Below are positions 35,901-50,900 of a DNA stretch of 64,000 nucleotides, in pieces (positions within the stretch are counted from its first letter, which is position 1; every line of letters starts with the position of its first letter). The stretch is taken from contig NC_087377.1 in NCBI RefSeq assembly GCF_963675165.1, forward strand, positions 6,341,122-6,405,121, given 5' to 3'. Made by a program: the position numbers and the translations under genes. Source of the DNA: Halichondria panicea (lineage: Eukaryota > Porifera > Demospongiae > Suberitida > Halichondriidae). Below the pieces are notes generated by a model. The model saw nothing but the letters and a program-made list of their open reading frames with translations. It was not told where the DNA came from and did no database searches.

Positions 35901-38900
35901 CAAGCACACCAAATTCAATAATCAGACCTGTGTAATACAGAGAAGGTGATAAATCTCTGTGACTATGCACTTATACACACTAATTGTAATGTTGTGTAGA
36001 CCTTATTACAAGGCTTGTAGTCTACCTGAAAATAAATGAATTCATGCAACAATACATAAATATAATTATACAGAATAGGCTATAATTATAACAGCAACCC
36101 CTGAAGACAAACCAAATGCAATATAAAGTCCATGCAGGTACAAGTGTTGTACTATGGTGCTCACGAGGTAAAGAATCCACAGTTTGTCCATCAAAGTCTA
36201 TGTCTGTTATTATTTCAATTCCTGCACTCCTAACCACGATAGTCAGTGTGTGACGACCAGGTAAGTATTCCAATTGGTTGACAACCAACGGTAAATTGCC
36301 TGGAATTGGTCATAGATTACGATCAAGTGATGTAAAATTTCTTAAACTTACATGGCTCAGGAGTAGCTCCATCAAATAAACAAGTTATCTCATCAAACAC
36401 AAAGTTGCCGTCACAGTCCACAAGAATACTTGCAACAGACTGATTTTGGGTGCATGTGAACTGAACATCTTGTAATCTCCCGAGCGCCACATCAGAGTCT
36501 ATGTCCACTTGTCCTTGGTCTCTTGGGTCCAGCTGTGTCTCGTCCACACTCAGAATGAATACCAAACACTCCTCTTCCTCATCCAAATTATCAATAGAAG
36601 ACGAGAACAGAATGGATATTTGACCACTGCCTAGTGGTGGGAGTGAGACCGTTCTTGGACTGGCTCCAATCAAATCATCTACAGCAATAGCCATAGCAAA
36701 ATATAATTTCAAAATCTGTGAAGTACATATGAAGTGGCGTACCCAAAGTAATTGAAGCAGTAGGAATGTCACTGAATAGAGCACTGAGATCTCCAGGATA
36801 GTCAGAGCAGGGCAGAGGTGTCACTTCCACAGGAATAGAACCATAACTGAACCCTCTGCCATCTACCATTAGGAATATGGATTGTCCTTCAGCTAAGATG
36901 CGCAAATCCCTGGTTTTAAAACCAACCACAGCTCCTGTGGAAAAGCGAAGTTTTTAAGAATGCTAATGCAATGATAGAATACATAATTTATCATACTTAC
37001 GTGGACGAACACGGCCAGTGAAGTTATACTCAAAGATCCCGACAAGTCCATTTACGTCAGTGTACTCGATAATCAACACACGAGGTCCAGGAGAGTCAGT
37101 GAAAATGTTAATTGTTATGGAATTTATATCACCTGCATATGAAAATTGAGTATACCGATTAATTTAGTAGAGGTTACTATAATTATACATATATACTGTA
37201 GGCACAACTCACAAGGCTCTATTGCAGGGCTTCCATCATCAAATGTACAGTTAGAACTTTGCACAAAACCATCACAGCTTAAAATAATTTCATTGGATCT
37301 ACCAGCATCAGCAATCTCCACGCAGTCGACTGGAGGAGCTATAGGATGTCGGCATCACAGTATAATATCAGGTATATAACTCATGAGAATTCCAGTTAAA
37401 CATTGCATCATAGGCTACAAATACATTCAAATAATTATGACAAAAAGCATTGACTGTCACACTGTACTGCACCTTGAACAGCAAAAGAGACATCACTTGA
37501 TGAGACCTGCCCACCAGGACTCATAGCAGTGATTCTGTACGAAAAGGATCCAGGATCTAGTCTGTCAATTGGGAAGGGAAACCTTGGACCAGGACCGCCT
37601 GCAATAATAATTGTACTAGATAAACCAAGAACATTCACATAAATTTATCTCACAAATAGTTGGAGGTTGATTATTTAGGGAGCAGGAATAGACGAGAGAG
37701 ATGATGCCATCAAGTGAAGAAGAACATTCAGCAGAGAAAAAGTCAGCAGAGATATCACAATTGAGTCGTAAAAGTGGCTCTACTATAAGGGAAGAATTAT
37801 CATCATTAACAGTAAAAAAAAAACATGAACGCAACCTAAAACCAACAGTCAGTATGACTAACCAAAATTGAGAGAGGCTACATCTGAATCGATAATTCTT
37901 CCACTGGGTGATGTAACTCGCACTCTATAGCCTCCAGCGTCTTTAGGGCCGGTGTTAATAACTCGTAAGGTGGACGTGGTGGCTCCTTCAATCGCCCCAT
38001 CACTGTTGAAAAGAGATTCTCCATCAGGACCAAACCACTGGTAGCTCAATCCTTCACCAGAGGCTCCCACGGTGAATGTAGCAGTTCCACCCGCTTCTGC
38101 ATTCACATCGCTCGGTTGTACGTCAATTGCAGGACCTGTACACAAAGACGAGTAAAGCATGGACATGCCCGCCACACATGCAGACACAAATCAGATGAAC
38201 TCACCGACGGAAAGTGAGACAGTGTCAGAATCGACAATTCCTCCATTGACAGTTGTAATTCGCACTCTATAGTCGCCAGCGTCATCTGGTCCAGCATTGG
38301 TAATCCGTAAAGTGGATGCGGTGGCTCCTTCGATCTCTCCATCAGGACCAAACCACTGGTAGCTCAGTCCCTCTCCGGTTGCCACCACACTGAGCGTGGC
38401 ATTCCCACCCCGCTCAACGTCCACATTCTCTGGTTGGGTCCCAATCACGGGGGCTTCGCCTGAAACCGACATGCACACGAATAATAATACCTGAGCCGAA
38501 CAAATACGCATGTTTCAATTAATCTCACCGATAGACAGGGTTGCAGCATCAGAGATGACTGATCCCGCACTGTTGGTCACAACGACTGTGTAGTCTCCAG
38601 CATCGCCAGACTCAACATTGATGATTTGCAGGGTGGATGAATTGGATCCTTCGATGTCTCCGTCAACGTCAGTGAGAGCGTCCCCGCCAGGACCAAACCA
38701 CTGGTAGCTCAACAGTCCTTCACCAGAGGCTTCCACGGTGAATGTGGCAGTCCCACCTGCTTCCGCAGCATTCACATCGCTCGGCTGTACGTCAATTGCA
38801 GGACCTGTACACAAAGGCAAGTAAAGCATGAACATGCACGCCCGCCACACAGACACAAACTGAGCCGTAAGAATATAGGCATGTTTCAAATCTCACCAAT

Positions 38901-41900
38901 AGACAGACTTGCAGCATCAGAGGTGACTGATCCCGCACTGTTGGTCACAACGACCGTGTAGTCTCCCGCATCGCCAGGCTCAGCGTTGAAAACTGTCAAC
39001 GTTCCTGAAGTGGACCCCTCAATCTCTCCGTCACTGTCAGTCAGAGCCACTCCGCCAGGACCAAACCACTGGTAGGTCAGTCCTGCACCAGAGGCCTCCA
39101 CGGTGAATGAGGCACTTCCGCCTTGCTCGACACCCACACTCTCTGGTTGGGTCTCAATTTCAGGGGCTACATAGAGTGAGTAGTGAAACGATCAGCACTG
39201 AACTCAGCATTGCTTGTTTGGCACAAACAATGGAAGGGATTCACCACCGAGTCGACCATAATCAACTGGACCGCTCACCCACTTTTTAGAGGCTCAACGT
39301 GCTATGCTGCTATCAGCGGTGCACACACATGCAGTTACGTTGAGGAGGATCGAGTTTAGTTTACACTCTATAATTGTAGTTTACACGGCCATGACGTACG
39401 TACTACGATAAACACAAACAAGGGGAACGACACTTTCACCATAATATACTAAAAAGTTTAACGCATGCTGCCCACACGCACTCAATTCGGTACGAACTCA
39501 AGAAACGGCTCGGCCAGGGTGAATATACATTTACCTGCGGTTGTGATTGTAATGGTTGACGTGAAACCAGCTCCATCCGCTGGATCGGTTGCACTGATGA
39601 CAATGGTCTGGCTTCCTGAAGCTCCAGCGACAAACACAAAGAACGGGAATTGTCCACCTGCATGCAAACAGAAACAATGCGTCAATCACACGAGACCAAC
39701 AAACGATGGATGAATTAAGGCATGCAGCAGAGACACCAAAACTCACATCCTTCTGTTACTGATGAATCATTGAAGCTGCACTCAAAGTCCAAGCCGTCGA
39801 GGTCCCTACTTGACGTGCAGCTCACACTCACTTGCTGAGACTCAGCGAGGAACTCGGCACTGCAGTTCAGGATCAGAGGAGCAAGTGTGGGACCTTGGGT
39901 AGGTTGAGCTGCATGTGTGGAATGGGGAACGTTTGACTAGCACACACTGACTATTATTATATCTTTCCGAAAACCACACGTATAATTACACATGCACTAG
40001 CAAGAATAATTATAATTGCACTTGAACCGGAAAAATAGGCATGTTTCAATCTCTCACCAATAGACAGAGTTGCAGCATCAGAGACGACTGATCCCGCACT
40101 GTTGGTCACAACGACTGTGTAATCTCCAGCATCGCCAGACTCAGCATTGATAATTTGCAGGGTGGATGAATTGGATCCTTCGATGTCTCCGTCGACGTCA
40201 GTGAGAGCGTTCCCGCCAGGACCAAACCACTGGTAGCTCAATCCTTCACCAGAGGCTTCCACGGTGAGTGTGGCAGTTCCACCCGCTTCTGCATTCACAT
40301 CGCTCGGTTGTACGTCAATTGCAGGACCTGTACACAAAGACGAGTAAAGCATGGACATGCCCGCCACACATGCAGACACAAATCAGACGAACTCACCGAC
40401 GGAAAGTGAGACAGTGTCAGAATCGACAATTCCTCCATTGACAGTTGTAATTCGCACTCTATAGTCGCCAGCGTCATCTGGTCCAGCATTGGTAATCCGT
40501 AAAGTGGATGCGGTGGCTCCTTTGATCTCTCCATCAGGACCAAACCACTGGTAGCTCAGTCCCTCTCCGGTTGCCACCACACTGAGCGTGGCATTCCCAC
40601 CCCGCTCAACGTCCACATTCTCTGGTTGGGTCCCAATCACGGGGGCTTCGCCTGAAACCGACATGCACACGAGTAATAATACCTGAGCCGAACAAATACG
40701 CATGTTTCAATTAATCTCACCGATAGACAGGGTTGCAGCATCAGAGATGACTGATCCCGCACTGTTGGTCACAACGACTGTGTAGTCTCCAGCATCGCCA
40801 GACTCAACATTGATGATTTGCAGGGTGGATGAATTGGATCCTTCGATGTCTCCGTCAACGTCAGTGAGAGCGTCCCCGCCAGGACCAAACCACTGGTAGC
40901 TCAACAGTCCTTCACCAGAGGCTTCCACGGTGAATGTGGCAGTCCCACCCGCTTCCGCAGCATTCACATCGCTCGGCTGTACGTCAATTGCAGGACCTGT
41001 ACACAAAGGCAAGTAAAGCATGAACATGCACGCCCGCCACACAGACACAAACTGAGCCGTAAGAATATAGGCATGTTTCAAATCTCACCAATAGACAGAC
41101 TTGCAGCATCAGAGGTGACTGATCCCGCACTGTTGGTCACAACGACCGTGTAGTCTCCCGCATCGCCAGGCTCAGCGTTGAAAACTGTCAACGTTCCTGA
41201 AGTGGACCCCTCAATCTCTCCGTCACTGTCAGTCAGAGCCACTCCGCCAGGACCAAACCACTGGTAGGTCAGTCCTGCACCAGAGGCCTCCACGGTGAAT
41301 GAGGCACTTCCGCCTTGCTCGACACCCACACTCTCTGGTTGGGTCTCAATTTCAGGGGCTACATAGAGTGAGTAGTGAAACGATCAGCACTGAACTCAGC
41401 ATTGCTTGTTTGGCACGAACAATGGAAGGGATTCACCACCGAGTCGACCATAATCAACTGGACCGCTCACCCACTTTTTAGAGGCTCAACGTGCTATGCT
41501 GCTATCAGCGGTGCACACACATGCAGTTACGTTGAGGAGGATCGAGCTTAGTTTACACTCTATAATTGTAGTTTACACGGCCATGACGTAGTACTACGAT
41601 AAACACAAACAAGGGGAACGACACTTTCACCATAATATACTAAAAAGTTTAACGCATGCTGCCCACACGCACTCAATTCGGTACGAACTCAAGAAACGGC
41701 TCGGCCAGGGTGAATATACATTTACCTGTGGTTGTGATTGTAATGGTTGACGTGAAACCAGCTCCATCCGCTGGATCGGTTGCACTGATGACAATGGTCT
41801 GGCTTCCTGAAGCTCCAGCGACAGACACAAAGAACGGGAATTGTCCACCTGCATGCAAACAGAAACAATGCGTCAATCACACGAGACCAACAAACGATGG

Positions 41901-44900
41901 ATGAATTAAGGCATGCAGCAGAGACACCAAAACTCACATCCTTCTGTTACTGATGAATCATTGAAGCTGCACTCAAAGTCCAAGCCGTCGAGGTCCCTAC
42001 TTGACGTGCAGCTCACACTCACTTGCTGAGACTCAGCGAGGAACTCGGCACTGCAGTTCAGGATCAGAGGAGCAAGTGTGGGACCTTGGGTAGGTTGAGC
42101 TGCATGTGTGGAATGGGGAACGTTTGACTAGCACACACTGACTATTATTATATCCTTCCGAAAACCACACGTATAATTACACATGCACTAGCAAGAATAA
42201 TTATAATTGCACTTGAACCGGAAAAATAGGCATGTTTCAATCTCTCACCAATAGACAGAGTTGCAGCATCAGAGACGACTGATCCCGCACTGTTGGTCAC
42301 AACGACTGTGTAATCTCCAGCATCGCCAGACTTAGCATTGATAATTTGCAGGGTGGATGAATTGGATCCTTCGATGTCTCCGTCGACGTCAGTGAGAGCG
42401 TTCCCGCCAGGACCAAACCACTGGTAGCTCAATCCTTCACCAGAGGCTTCCACGGTGAGTGTGGCAGTTCCACCCGCTTCCGCATTCACATCGCTCGGTT
42501 GTACGTCAATTGCAGGACCTGTACACAAAGACGAGTAAAGCATGGACATGCCCGCCACACATGCAGACACAAATCAGATGAACTCACCGACGGAAAGTGA
42601 GACAGTGTCAGAATCGACAATTCCTCCATTGACAGTTGTAATTCGCACTCTATAGTCGCCAGCGTCATCTGGTCCAGCATTGGTAATCCGTAAAGTGGAT
42701 GCGGTGGCTCCTTCGATCTCTCCATCAGGACCAAACCACTGGTAGCTCAGTCCCTCTCCGGTTGCCACCACACTGAGCGTGGCATTCCCACCCCGCTCAA
42801 CGTCCACATTCTCTGGTTGGGTCCCAATCACGGGGGCTTCGCCTGAAACCGACATGCACACGAGTAATAATACCTGAGCCGAACAAATACGCATGTTTCA
42901 ATTAATCTCACCGATAGACAGGGTTGCAGCATCAGAGGTGACTGATCCCGCACTGTTGGTCACAACGACCGTGTAGTCTCCCGCATCGCCAGGCTCAGCG
43001 TTGAAAACTGTCAACGTTCCTGAAGTGGACCCCTCAATCTCTCCGTCACTGTCAGTCAGAGCCACTCCGCCAGGACCAAACCACTGGTAGGTCAGTCCTG
43101 CACCAGAGGCCTCCACGGTGAATGAGGCACTTCCGCCTTGCTCGACACCCACACTCTCTGGTTGGGTCTCAATTTCAGGGGCTACATAGAGTGAGTAGTG
43201 AAACGATCAGCACTGAACTCAGCATTGCTTGTTTGGCACGAACAATGGAAGGGATTCACCACCGAGTCGACCATAATCAACTAAGTTTAACGCATGCTGC
43301 CCACACGCACTCAATTCGGTACGAACTCAAGAAACGGCTCGGCCAGGGTGAATATACATTTACCTGTGGTTGTGATTGTAATGGTTGACGTGAAACCAGC
43401 TCCATCCGCTGGATCGGTTGCACTGATAACAATGGTCTGGCTTCCTGAAGCTCCAGCGACAGACACAAAGAACGGGAATTGTCCACCTGCATGCAAACAG
43501 AAACAATGCGTCAATCACACGAGACCAACAAACGATGGATGAATTAAGGCATGCAGCAGAGACACCAAAACTCACATCCTTCTGTTACTGATGAATCATT
43601 GAAGCTGCACTCAAAGTCCAAGCCGTCGAGGTCCCTACTTGACGTGCAGCTCACACTCACTTGCCGAGACTCAGCGAGGAACTCGGCACTGCAGTTCAGG
43701 ATCAGAGGAGCAAGTGTGGGACCTTGGGTAGGTTGAGCTGTGGAATGGGGAACGTTTGACTAGCACACACTGACTATTATTATATCCTTCCGAAAACCAC
43801 ACGTATAATTACACATGCACTAGCAAGAATAATTATAATTGCACTTGAACCGGAAAAATAGGCATGTTTCAATCTCTCACCAATAGACAGAGTTGCAGCA
43901 TCAGAGACGACTGATCCCGCACTGTTGGTCACAACGACTGTGTAATCTCCAGCATCGCCAGACTCAGCATTGATAATTTGCAGGGTGGATGAATTGGATC
44001 CTTCGATGTCTCCGTCGACGTCAGTGAGAGCGTTCCCGCCAGGACCAAACCACTGGTAGCTCAATCCTTCACCAGAGGCTTCCACGGTGAGTGTGGCAGT
44101 TCCACCCGCTTCCGCATTCACATCGCTCGGTTGTACGTCAATTGCAGGACCTGTACACAAAGACGAGTAAAGCATGGACATGCCCGCCACACATGCAGAC
44201 ACAAATCAGATGAACTCACCGACGGAAAGTGAGACAGTGTCAGAATCGACAATTCCTCCATTGACAGTTGTAATTCGCACTCTATAGTCGCCAGCGTCAT
44301 CTGGTCCAGCATTGGTAATCCGTAAAGTGGATGCGGTGGCTCCTTCGATCTCTCCATCAGGACCAAACCACTGGTAGCTCAGTCCCTCTCCGGTTGCCAC
44401 CACACTGAGCGTGGCATTCCCACCCCGCTCAACGTCCACATTCTCTGGTTGGGTCCCAATCACGGGGGCTTCGCCTGAAACCGACATGCACACGAGTAAT
44501 AATACCTGAGCCGAACAAATACGCATGTTTCAATTAATCTCACCGATAGACAGGGTTGCAGCATCAGAGGTGACTGATCCCGCACTGTTGGTCACAACGA
44601 CCGTGTAGTCTCCCGCATCGCCAGGCTCAGCGTTGAAAACTGTCAACGTTCCTGAAGTGGACCCCTCAATCTCTCCGTCACTGTCAGTCAGAGCCACTCC
44701 GCCAGGACCAAACCACTGGTAGGTCAGTCCTGCACCAGAGGCCTCCACGGTGAATGAGGCACTTCCGCCTTGCTCGACACCCACACTCTCTGGTTGGGTC
44801 TCAATTTCAGGGGCTACATAGAGTGAGTAGTGAAACGATCAGCACTGAACTCAGCATTGCTTGTTTGGCACGAACAATGGAAGGGATTCACCACCGAGTC

Positions 44901-47900
44901 GACCATAATCAACTAAGCTTAACGCATGCTGCCCACACGCACTCAATTCGGTACGAACTCAAGAAACGGCTCGGCCAGGGTGAATATACATTTACCTGTG
45001 GTTGTGATTGTAATGGTTGACGTGAAACCAGCTCCATCCGCTGGATCGGTTGCACTGATGACAATGGTCTGGCTTCCTGAAGCTCCAGCGACAGACACAA
45101 AGAACGGGAATTGTCCACCTGCATGCAAACAGAAACAATGCGTCAATCACACGAGACCAACAAACGATGGATGAATTAAGGCATGCAGCAGAGACACCAA
45201 AACTCACATCCTTCTGTTACTGATGAATCATTGAAGCTGCACTCAAAGTCCAAGCCGTCGAGGTCCCTACTTGACGTGCAGCTCACACTCACTTGCTGAG
45301 ACTCAGCGAGGAACTCGGTACTGCAGTTCAGGATCAGAGGAGCAAGTGTGGGACCTTGGGTAGGTTGAGCTGCATGTGTGGAATGGGGAACGTTTGACTA
45401 GCACACACTGACTATTATTATATCCTTCCGAAAACCACACGTATAATTACACATGCACTAGCAAGAATAATTATAATTGCACTTGAACCGGAAAAATAGG
45501 CATGTTTCAATCTCTCACCAATAGACAGAGTTGCAGCATCAGAGACGACTGATCCCGCACTGTTGGTCACAACGACTGTGTAATCTCCAGCATCGCCAGA
45601 CTCAACATTGATAATTTGCAGGGTGGATGAATTGGATCCTTCGATGTCTCCGTCGACGTCAGTGAGAGCGTTCCCGCCAGGACCAAACCACTGGTAGCTC
45701 AATCCTTCACCAGAGGCTTCCACGGTGAGTGTGGCAGTTCCACCCGCTTCCGCATTCACATCGCTCGGTTGTACGTCAATTGCAGGACCTGTACACAAAG
45801 ACGAGTAAAGCATGGACATGCCCGCCACACATGCAGACACAAATCAGATGAACTCACCGACGGAAAGTGAGACAGTGTCAGAATCGACAATTCCTCCATT
45901 GACAGTTGTAATTCGCACTCTATAGTCGCCAGCGTCATCTGGTCCAGCATTGGTAATCCGTAAAGTGGATGCGGTGGCTCCTTCGATCTCTCCATCAGGA
46001 CCAAACCACTGGTAGCTCAGTCCCTCTCCGGTTGCCACCACACTGAGCATGGCATTCCCACCCCGCTCAACGTCCACATTCTCTGGTTGGGTCCCAATCA
46101 CGGGGGCTTCGCCTGAAACCGACATGCACACGAGTAATAATACCTGAGCCGAACAAATACGCATGTTTCAATTAATCTCACCGATAGACAGGGTTGCAGC
46201 ATCAGAGATGACTGATCCCGCACTGTTGGTCACAACGACTGTGTAGTCTCCAGCATCGCCAGACTCAACATTGATGATTTGCAGGGTGGATGAATTGGAT
46301 CCTTCGATGTCTCCGTCAACGTCAGTGAGAGCGTCCCCGCCAGGACCAAACCACTGGTAGCTCAACAGTCCTTCACCAGAGGCTTCCACGGTGAATGTGG
46401 CAGTCCCACCCGCTTCCGCAGCATTCACATCGCTCGGCTGTACGTCAATTGCAGGACCTGTACACAAAGGCAAGTAAAGCATGAACATGCACGCCCGCCA
46501 CACAGACACAAACTGAGCCGTAAGAATATAGGCATGTTTCAAATCTCACCAATAGACAGACTTGCAGCATCAGAGGTGACTGATCCCGCACTGTTGGTCA
46601 CAACGACCGTGTAGTCTCCCGCATCGCCAGGCTCAGCGTTGAAAACTGTCAACGTTCCTGAAGTGGACCCCTCAATCTCTCCGTCACTGTCAGTCAGAGC
46701 CACTCCGCCAGGACCAAACCACTGGTAGGTCAGTCCTGCACCAGAGGCCTCCACGGTGAATGAGGCACTTCCGCCTTGCTCGACACCCACACTCTCTGGT
46801 TGGGTCTCAATTTCAGGGGCTACATAGAGTGAGTAGTGAAACGATCAGCACTGAACTCAGCATTGCTTGTTTGGCACGAACAATGGAAGGGATTCACCAC
46901 CGAGTCGACCATAATCAACTGGACCGCTCACCCACTTTTTAGAGGCTCAACGTGCTATGCTGCTATCAGCGGTGCACACACATGCAGTTACGTTGAGGAG
47001 GATCGAGCTTAGTTTACACTCTATAATTGTAGTTTACACGGCCATGACGTACGTACTACGATAAACACAAACAAGGGGAACGACACTTTCACCATAATAA
47101 TTATACTAAAAAGTTTAACGCATGCTGCCCACACGCACTCAATTTGGTACGAACTCAAGAAACGGCTCGGCCAGGGTGAATATACATTTACCTGCGGTTG
47201 TGATTGTAATGGTTGACGTGAAACCAGCTCCATCCGCTGGATCGGTTGCACTGATGACAATGGTCTGGCTTCCTGAAGCTCCAGCGACAGACACAAAGAA
47301 CGGGAATTGTCCACCTGCATGCAAACAGAAACAATGCGTCAATCACACGAGACCAACAAACGATGGATGAATTAAGGCATGCAGCAGAGACACCAAAACT
47401 CACATCCTTCTGTTACTGATGAATCATTGAAGCTGCACTCAAAGTCCAAGCCGTCGAGGTCCCTACTTGACGTGCAGCTCACACTCACTTGCTGAGACTC
47501 AGCGAGGAACTCGGCACTGCAGTTCAGGATCAGAGGAGCAAGTGTGGGACCTTGGGTAGGTTGAGCTGCATGTGTGGAATGGGGAACGTTTGACTAGCAC
47601 ACACTGACTATTATTATATCCTTCCGAAAACCACACGTATAATTACACATGCACTAGCAAGAATAATTATAATTGCACTTGAACCGGAAAAATAGGCATG
47701 TTTCAATCTCTCACCAATAGACAGAGTTGCAGCATCAGAGACGACTGATCCTGCACTGTTGGTCACAACGACTGTGTAATCTCCAGCATCGCCAGACTCA
47801 GCATTGATAATTTGCAGGGTGGATGAATTGGATCCTTCGATGTCTCCGTCGACGTCAGTGAGAGCGTTCCCGCCAGGACCAAACCACTGGTAGCTCAATC

Positions 47901-50900
47901 CTTCACCAGAGGCTTCCACGGTGAGTGTGGCAGTTCCACCCGCTTCCGCATTCACATCGCTCGGTTGTACGTCAATTGCAGGACCTGTACACAAAGACGA
48001 GTAAAGCATGGACATGCCCGCCACACATGCAGACACAAATCAGATGAACTCACCGACGGAAAGTGAGACAGTGTCAGAATCGACAATTCCTCCATTGACA
48101 GTTGTAATTCGCACTCTATAGTCGCCAGCGTCATCTGGTCCAGCATTGGTAATCCGTAAAGTGGATGCGGTGGCTCCTTCGATCTCTCCATCAGGACCAA
48201 ACCACTGGTAGCTCAGTCCCTCTCCGGTTGCCACCACACTGAGCGTGGCATTCCCACCCCGCTCAACGTCCACATTCTCTGGTTGGGTCCCAATCACGGG
48301 GGCTTCGCCTGAAACCGACATGCACACGAGTAATAATACCTGAGCCGAACAAATACGCATGTTTCAATTAATCTCACCGATAGACAGGGTTGCAGCATCA
48401 GAGGTGACTGATCCCGCACTGTTGGTCACAACGACCGTGTAGTCTCCCGCATCGCCAGGCTCAGCGTTGAAAACTGTCAACGTTCCTGAAGTGGACCCCT
48501 CAATCTCTCCGTCACTGTCAGTCAGAGCCACTCCGCCAGGACCAAACCACTGGTAGGTCAGTCCTGCACCAGTGGCCTCCACGGTGAATGAGGCACTTCC
48601 GCCTTGCTCGACACCCACACTCTCTGGTTGGGTCTCAATTTCAGGGGCTACATAGAGTGAGTAGTGAAACGATCAGCACTGAACTCAGCATTGCTTGTTT
48701 GGCACGAACAATGGAAGGGATTCACCACCGAGTCGACCATAATCAACTAAGTTTAACGCATGCTGCCCACACGCACTCAATTCGGTACGAACTCAAGAAA
48801 CGGCTCGGCCAGGGTGAATATACATTTACCTGTGGTTGTGATTGTAATGGTTGACGTGAAACCAGCTCCATCCGCTGGATCGGTTGCACTGATGACAATG
48901 GTCTGGCTTCCTGAAGCTCCAGCGACAGACACAAAGAACGGGAATTGTCCACCTGCATGCAAACAGAAACAATGCGTCAATCACACGAGACCAACAAACG
49001 ATGGATGAATTAAGGCATGCAGCAGAGACACCAAAACTCACATCCTTCTGTTACTGATGAATCATTGAAGCTGCACTCAAAGTCCAAGCCGTCGAGGTCC
49101 CTACTTGACGTGCAGCTCACACTCACTTGCTGAGACTCAGCGAGGAACTCGGCACTGCAGTTCAGGATCAGAGGAGCAAGTGTGGGACCTTGGGTAGGTT
49201 GAGCTGGATGTGTGGAATGGGGAACGTTTGACTAGCACACACTGACTATTATTATATCCTTCCGAAAACCACACGTATAATTACACATGCACTAGCAAGA
49301 ATAATTATAATTGCACTTGAACCGGAAAAATACACATGTTTCAATTAATCTCACCGATAGACAGGGTTGCAGCATCAGAGATGACTGATCCCGCACTGTT
49401 GGTCACAACGACTGTGTAGTCTCCAGCATCGCCAGACTCAACATTGATGATTTGCAGGGTGGATGAATTGGATCCTTCGATGTCTCCGTCGACGTCAGTG
49501 AGAGCGTTCCCGCCAGGACCAAACCACTGGTAGCTCAATCCTTCACCAGAGGCTTCCACGGTGAGTGTGGCAGTTCCACCCGCTTCCGCATTCACATCGC
49601 TCGGTTGTACGTCAATTGCAGGACCTGTACACAAAGACGAGTAAAGCATGGACATGCCCGCCACACATGCAGACACAAATCAGATGAACTCACCGACGGA
49701 AAGTGAGACAGTGTCAGAATCGACAATTCCTCCATTGACAGTTGTAATTCGCACTCTATAGTCGCCAGCGTCATCTGGTCCAGCATTGGTAATCCGTAAA
49801 GTGGATGCGGTGGCTCCTTCGATCTCTCCATCAGGACCAAACCACTGGTAGCTCAGTCCCTCTCCGGTTGCCACCACACTGAGCGTGGCATTCCCACCCC
49901 GCTCAACGTCCACATTCTCTGGTTGGGTCCCAATCACGGGGGCTTCGCCTGAAACCGACATGCACACGAGTAATAATACCTGAGCCGAACAAATACACAT
50001 GTTTCAATTAATCTCACCGATAGACAGGGTTGCAGCATCAGAGGTGACTGATCCCGCACTGTTGGTCACAACGACCGTGTAGTCTCCCGCATCGCCAGGC
50101 TCAGCGTTGAAAACTGTCAACGTTCCTGAAGTGGACCCCTCAATCTCTCCGTCACTGTCAGTCAGAGCCACTCCGCCAGGACCAAACCACTGGTAGGTCA
50201 GTCCTGCACCAGAGGCCTCCACGGTGAATGAGGCACTTCCGCCTTGCTCGACACCCACACTCTCTGGTTGGGTCTCAATTTCAGGGGCTACATAGAGTGA
50301 GTAGTGAAACGATCAGCACTGAACTCAGCATTGCTTGTTTGGCACGAACAATGGAAGGGATTCACCACCGAGTCGACCATAATCAACTAAGTTTAACGCA
50401 TGCTGCCCACACGCACTCAATTCGGTACGAACTCAAGAAACGGCTCGGCCAGGGTGAATATACATTTACCTGTGGTTGTGATTGTAATGGTTGACGTGAA
50501 ACCAGCTCCATCCGCTGGATCGGTTGCACTGATAACAATGGTCTGGCTTCCTGAAGCTCCAGCGACAGACACAAAGAACGGGAATTGTCCACCTGCATGC
50601 AAACAGAAACAATGCGTCAATCACACGAGACCAACAAACGATGGATGAATTAAGGCATGCAGCAGAGACACCAAAACTCACATCCTTCTGTTACTGATGA
50701 ATCATTGAAGCTGCACTCAAAGTCCAAGCCGTCGAGGTCCCTACTTGACGTGCAGCTCACACTCACTTGCTGAGACTCAGCGAGGAACTCGGCACTGCAG
50801 TTCAGGATCAGAGGAGCAAGTGTGGGACCTTGGGTAGGTTGAGCTGCATGTGTGGAATGGGGAACGTTTGACTAGCACACACTGACTATTATTATATCCT

